Source: Cutaneotrichosporon cavernicola
Taxonomy: Eukaryota; Basidiomycota; Tremellomycetes; Trichosporonales; Trichosporonaceae
Direction: 5' to 3'
Assembly (NCBI RefSeq): GCF_030864355.1
Contig: NC_083394.1
Location: forward strand, 2,976,001-3,040,000
DNA length: 64,000 bases
The position numbers were made by a program, and so were the translations under genes. Below, piece after piece: positions 60,436 to 64,000 of this stretch. Position 1 is the stretch's first letter. Every line of letters starts with the position of its first letter. The notes beneath the pieces were generated by a model. That model had not been told where the DNA came from and searched no databases. It saw only the letters and a list, made by a program, of their open reading frames with translations.

Positions 60436-62074
60436 CTACAGCTCAAACATGCCCACCAAGGGCCCAAACTCCGTCTCCACCCCGCCATTCTGGCGGTTCT
60501 CACGGATGAGGGAGGCGGCAGTGAGCCAGTCTCCCTCAACCCAGTCGCGCAAGCGCTTGTCAAGAGCCTTGCGAGTGAGGCGATCGAGAAGGTGACTGGT
60601 ATCAGAAAACGTGGATCAAGCTTGATCCTTCCACTCACGGCTTCATCTCGTGCGTCAAGGCCTGCCGGATGGCGCCGACGAACGCGTCATAGTCGTATTC
60701 GGGGTACTGGTACACCTCGGGCGGCTCATGGATCCGGAGGAACTCGTGTTGGGAAATGAACCATGTGTATGGGTCGTTCGGGTCATGACCCTCGTCGATG
60801 CGGTGAGGGTTAATGAAGGGTACTCCGTGGGCTAGGGCTTGGTACGGACTGGGTGAGGACACCGGGAACCCAATGCCGACCATAACCCGCGAGTTGGCGA
60901 CCTCGTGTCCCCAAGCCTCGGGGCTCAGCTTGCCGAGGTTGCGCACACCCTCTGGCACCTCCATTGGGCCCAGCTTTTCGAGCTCCTCCTTCGTGCGGTC
61001 GTCGATGAAGGCACCAACAAACTCGAAAGTCGGGAACTCCTTGCGCAGCTCGTGATACGCACGCGTGATCTGATCGCGCCCAATCATGGGCTTGCCGAAG
61101 ACGTCGTAAAAGTACTGCACGCGCTTGCTGAGGATGTATGCGCGCATCGGTCGGTCATGGAAGGGAATGATCTCAATGTTATCCTCTTCGAGCGAGTATC
61201 CAAGATATGTCATGTCTGGGTCAGCGCGGCTAAGGTTCAAGACTCACTGCGATACCCTTGGTCCGTCGGCTTCTTCCATTCTGGCTCCGCGATTGCGGAC
61301 CACGCCTGGCCGACGATGGTCGATAAGCCGTTTGGGAAGAAAGAGAAGCGGAAGATCTGGTGTCAGTGGCCTTGTTGATCGCCGAAGATTCACCTTCCAC
61401 GCAGGGACGCCGTGTGGGTTCCCCTCGGTCTTGATATTCTCCAACATCATCTTGGTGACAGGCTCGCCACCTTCAAGAGATCCGTCGTCGGCTAGGATGA
61501 CGCGGACATAGTCTGGGAACTGCCGATTCAGGTGCGCGATGTAACCCCAGTCACCCTCGCCGGCAATCAGGACGGTGTATCCTTGTCGCTCGAGTGAGTC
61601 AATCTGGCAAGTGTCAGCTTTGAGACGACGACTCTGATACCATGTTCATGCACCAGATGCCCTCGCCGCCGCGGTAGTTGTTGAAAACGGCGATATGACA
61701 GTGAAACGAGCCGATAATCACGAACTGGTTTGTCAGTCACTGCTACCAGAGCAATTCATTCCCACCTTGAGCGCATTCCGATGGCAGTCATCTCGCTCCA
61801 TGCACACGGCAAGGCGGCGAAGCTTGGCCTCGTTCTTCCACATGTAGTTGAACGGCTTGTGGGGGTTATACAGCGTGAGACCTTCAGGGTCATGAGTAAA
61901 GCGAGCAAGCTCGCCATTGTAATCGCTGCTGCCGCCGTTGGCAGGGTCGTCGGACCAGTTGGCGGCTGGTGCCCAGCGTCCTGTCTGGTGGCGGTGGCTG
62001 GCAGCCAAGAGGAGCAAGGTGAGGGTGATGGCGAGTGCGGCGAGGAGAGGTCGCGAGGCGCGTGGTAGTACCAT
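60436..62074 (-). CDS. GT18-like glycosyltransferase, type II membrane protein
   Basis: Six exons inferred: 61766..62074, 61641..61724, 61394..61603, 61248..61356, 60639..61215, 60436..60595 (482 aa); introns 41, 37, 37, 32 and 43 nt. Short cytosolic start, signal anchor ALAITLTLLLLAASHRH, luminal domain. The C-terminal half resembles the MGAT5 (GT18, alpha-1,6-mannoside GlcNAc-transferase) nucleotide-sugar region: VMVGIGFPVSSPSPYQALAH followed by GVPFINP, then FISQHEFLRIHEPPEVYQYP, DYDAFVGAIRQAL. Earlier: FVIIGSFHCHIAVFNNYRGG and GYTVLIAGEGDWGYIAHLN. Donor and acceptor substrates are not known; activity on N-glycans is plausible given ALG3 and MNS1 here. Assignment to GT18 is from remembered motif similarity. 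Confidence 0.75.
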
Positions 62075-62827
62075 TGTGCCTGCGTTTATTTGTGAAAGGT
62101 GGAAGGTGGTGGTTTGGTTGATTGAAAGATGGGTGTGTGCACAGTATGACCGAGTGGTAAGTTGGGGCGGTCTGTTGAAGTGGAGGGCTACGTATCGCGT
62201 GGAGAGGGTAAGGCTGTCTGCTCCCGCTATTCGCCCTGTATCCCTGTTCCCACCTCGCCCTGTTTCAGTTCCCACCTCGCCTCGTCTCCTCGCTACCGAA
62301 AGAACCTCCGTATCCTTATATAATCGTGGGACTCTGATTCCCCCATTCGATGTATCTCATTCCGTTTACACACTACTGACTGACAAAAGGACCTATCAAA
62401 GCGGGAACGAAATTACCTAAAGTACGCAGCGCTTCATAGACTAGGAAGACATGCATGCTGGCAGCAGGGTATCCGACTCGGCTTGCTCTGTCCAAGATGG
62501 AAAGCGCTGTAACGCTCACTTACTCTGCTGGCTCGGGGATCGGCAAGCTCGACCACATGAAAAACTCCGTCCAGTGACGTGTGACCAAACGCAGTGCGCC
62601 CCTCACCTTTGACCTGCCCCTGGCGATAGCCTGGAGCGTCACGGCTCACCTCACACACGCAGCTCGCACCGCTCGTCGTGCAACGCTGCCGATGTGCAGA
62701 GCGTGTCTATGCCATCACTGTTCCTGGTAAATGACACTCGTCGCACCCCGTCCACCATCACAGCATGTCGATATAGGACGCCCCTTCCGACAACTGGCAT
62801 CAACCGCCTCTACCTCTCACAACCACC
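62075..62827. promoter_or_regulatory. Divergent intergenic region, GT18-like / Ser-Pro-rich gene
   Basis: 753 bases with no gene. A TTATATAA near 62317 lies about 240 bases upstream of the GT18-like start. Confidence 0.4.
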
Positions 62828-64000
62828 ATGGAGTCAACGAGGTCGTTCTCTCGCACCCAAGGCTATTCTCGCGACGGGCACTCCCACGACGGACACTCTC
62901 ACGACGGACGCCTATCTCCACCATTGTCACTCCCCAGCTTACCGTCCACAGCGTCGTTGGCGTCATTATCGTCGTCCGAGCCGTCAGAGGCTGGGCCCGA
63001 GAAGGAGCGCAGCTCCTCGATGAAAGTCGCGTCAGGCCTCCCCCGCAATATCACGCCTCCGCAAAGTTCCCCCGTCACCTCTTCTCAACTGCGCCATCAC
63101 TCCAGCAACTTTACCCCCCGCTCGTATTCCCCATCACCCGTGTCGCCAGCAGCGATATCGCCAGCTTCGACAAGCTTGTGGTACCCAAACAACAGCGAGG
63201 TCAGCAGGCACTCCTCGTCCAACACGATCGTCGCCTCAACTCCTGAGCTGCGCCGCCACTCGATCAACACATGGAGAGCCGGTGTCTCGACCTCTCAGCC
63301 ACTGAAGATTCCGACGCGCCGTTCGTCGATGCTCGCGTCGACGTACCCGATTACCGCCGCGTCCCGTTCATCCATGGCCAACTCGTCGGCGACAATGCGC
63401 GATTCAATTCACACGTCTTCTTCACCGACGCCGCGTGGTGCGATCCCCACGGACCCCTCTTACCCCTTGCGCCGTTCGATTCCCACTGCCTCATCACTGA
63501 CCCCGCGCGGTTCGCGCTCCGCAGACCCTTCACGTACCCTGCGTCCAGCGGTACCCTCTCCGACACCGCACCGTCAGATCCCCACCCGCTCGCCTACCTC
63601 TCGCCGTCTCCCCACCACCACTTCGCGACGGATGGAGGGCGGCAGTCGTGAGGCGCACCGCGACGTGAGCCGCCGCTATCATCGCCACACGATCCACTCG
63701 CCACAGATGGCCCGGACCAACCGCAGCCTTGGAGACAACTCTAGACCCGCATCTGCCACCGCGGTGAATCGCTTGTCGGTCCCTGAGCCTCTCTCCAAGT
63801 TGCAAAACGACAGTCGCCGTCTAGACATGGGCTCGTTTCCCGACGTCCGGCACACACTCGAGCGGTACAATTTTACACGGGCCACTGGAACTGCGACACA
63901 GCTGAACCAACGCACGCATAGGCTCTCCGCTTCCATCGGAAGCAGCCCGTCCCTCTCCAGTGTGGTCGCAGCACAGACCAGCACGATCGAGGCGCAGGCG
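62828..64000 (+). CDS. Partial Ser/Pro/Arg-rich protein, open to the window end
   Basis: From the ATG at 62828 the frame stays open for 391 codons and runs off the window. Start: MESTRSFSRTQGYSRDGHSH, with the DGHSH unit repeated, then long Ser/Thr/Pro/Arg-rich disordered sequence with many proline-directed sites (SPSPVSPAAISPA) and basic-Ser motifs (RRHS, RRSS) that could be kinase sites. Near the end the composition becomes more helical (LERYNFTRATGTATQLNQRT). No domain is recognised in the visible part, so the function probably lies downstream. The other frames here are shorter and shadowed by this one. Confidence 0.6.
   Translation, partial: MESTRSFSRTQGYSRDGHSHDGHSHDGRLSPPLSLPSLPSTASLASLSSSEPSEAGPEKERSSSMKVASGLPRNITPPQSSPVTSSQLRHHSSNFTPRSYSPSPVSPAAISPASTSLWYPNNSEVSRHSSSNTIVASTPELRRHSINTWRAGVSTSQPLKIPTRRSSMLASTYPITAASRSSMANSSATMRDSIHTSSSPTPRGAIPTDPSYPLRRSIPTASSLTPRGSRSADPSRTLRPAVPSPTPHRQIPTRSPTSRRLPTTTSRRMEGGSREAHRDVSRRYHRHTIHSPQMARTNRSLGDNSRPASATAVNRLSVPEPLSKLQNDSRRLDMGSFPDVRHTLERYNFTRATGTATQLNQRTHRLSASIGSSPSLSSVVAAQTSTIEAQA

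Overview
The window is nuclear DNA of a GC-rich basidiomycete yeast. The proteins read as Tremellomycetes-like, and the very small introns (many 30-35 nt) would fit Trichosporonales (Cutaneotrichosporon/Trichosporon-like); the placement is inference from gene content and intron style, not from a database search. Genes are protein-coding, monocistronic and interrupted by introns with GT donors (mostly GTGAGT), a CTGAC/CTAAC/CTGAT branch sequence a few bases from the 3' end, and AG acceptors. I rebuilt exon structures by hand from these signals and from conserved protein motifs. I saw no rRNA, tRNA, CRISPR array or intact transposon.

Layout. 0-9.4 kb: isopentenyl-diphosphate isomerase, phosphoinositide phospholipase C, a small unknown ORF, mitochondrial HMG-CoA lyase, a DyP-type peroxidase and a carnitine-pathway-type Fe(II)/2-oxoglutarate dioxygenase. 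9.4-17.2 kb: a type I membrane protein, mitochondrial ribosome recycling factor, the SDH assembly factor Sdh5/SDHAF2, siroheme synthase Met8 and an RBM42-like RNA-binding protein. 17.5-22.4 kb: a divergent aquaglyceroporin/glycerol kinase pair. 22.4-32 kb: metallothionein, nitrilase, a second member of the type I membrane protein family, two tandem F-box-like paralogues with basic tails, and an NPC2-type lipid transfer protein. 32-44 kb: DHA1 MFS transporter, ING-type PHD protein, trifunctional folate enzyme Fol1, a small secreted six-cysteine (defensin-like) peptide, ALG3, a NIP30 protein and an unknown. 45-64 kb: mitochondrial EF-Ts, ER alpha-1,2-mannosidase, DHA2 MFS transporter, a DUF4038 (GH140-like) protein, a small membrane protein, a WDR89-like WD protein, a secreted calpain-like protease with a 10-residue repeat, a putative secreted protein, a GT18-like glycosyltransferase and a Ser/Pro-rich protein running off the window end.

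Functional links: glycerol uptake plus phosphorylation (17.5-22.4 kb); N-glycan assembly and trimming (ALG3, ER mannosidase, possibly the GT18-like enzyme); mitochondrial translation (RRF, EF-Ts) and respiration (SDHAF2). The most notable items are the six-cysteine secreted peptide whose stop codon is created by a 31-nt intron, a secreted protein with an intact calpain triad, an ING gene whose PHD finger requires a non-AG (TG) 3' splice site, the 30-35 nt intron class with 9- and 19-nt microexons, and the glycerol gene pair.
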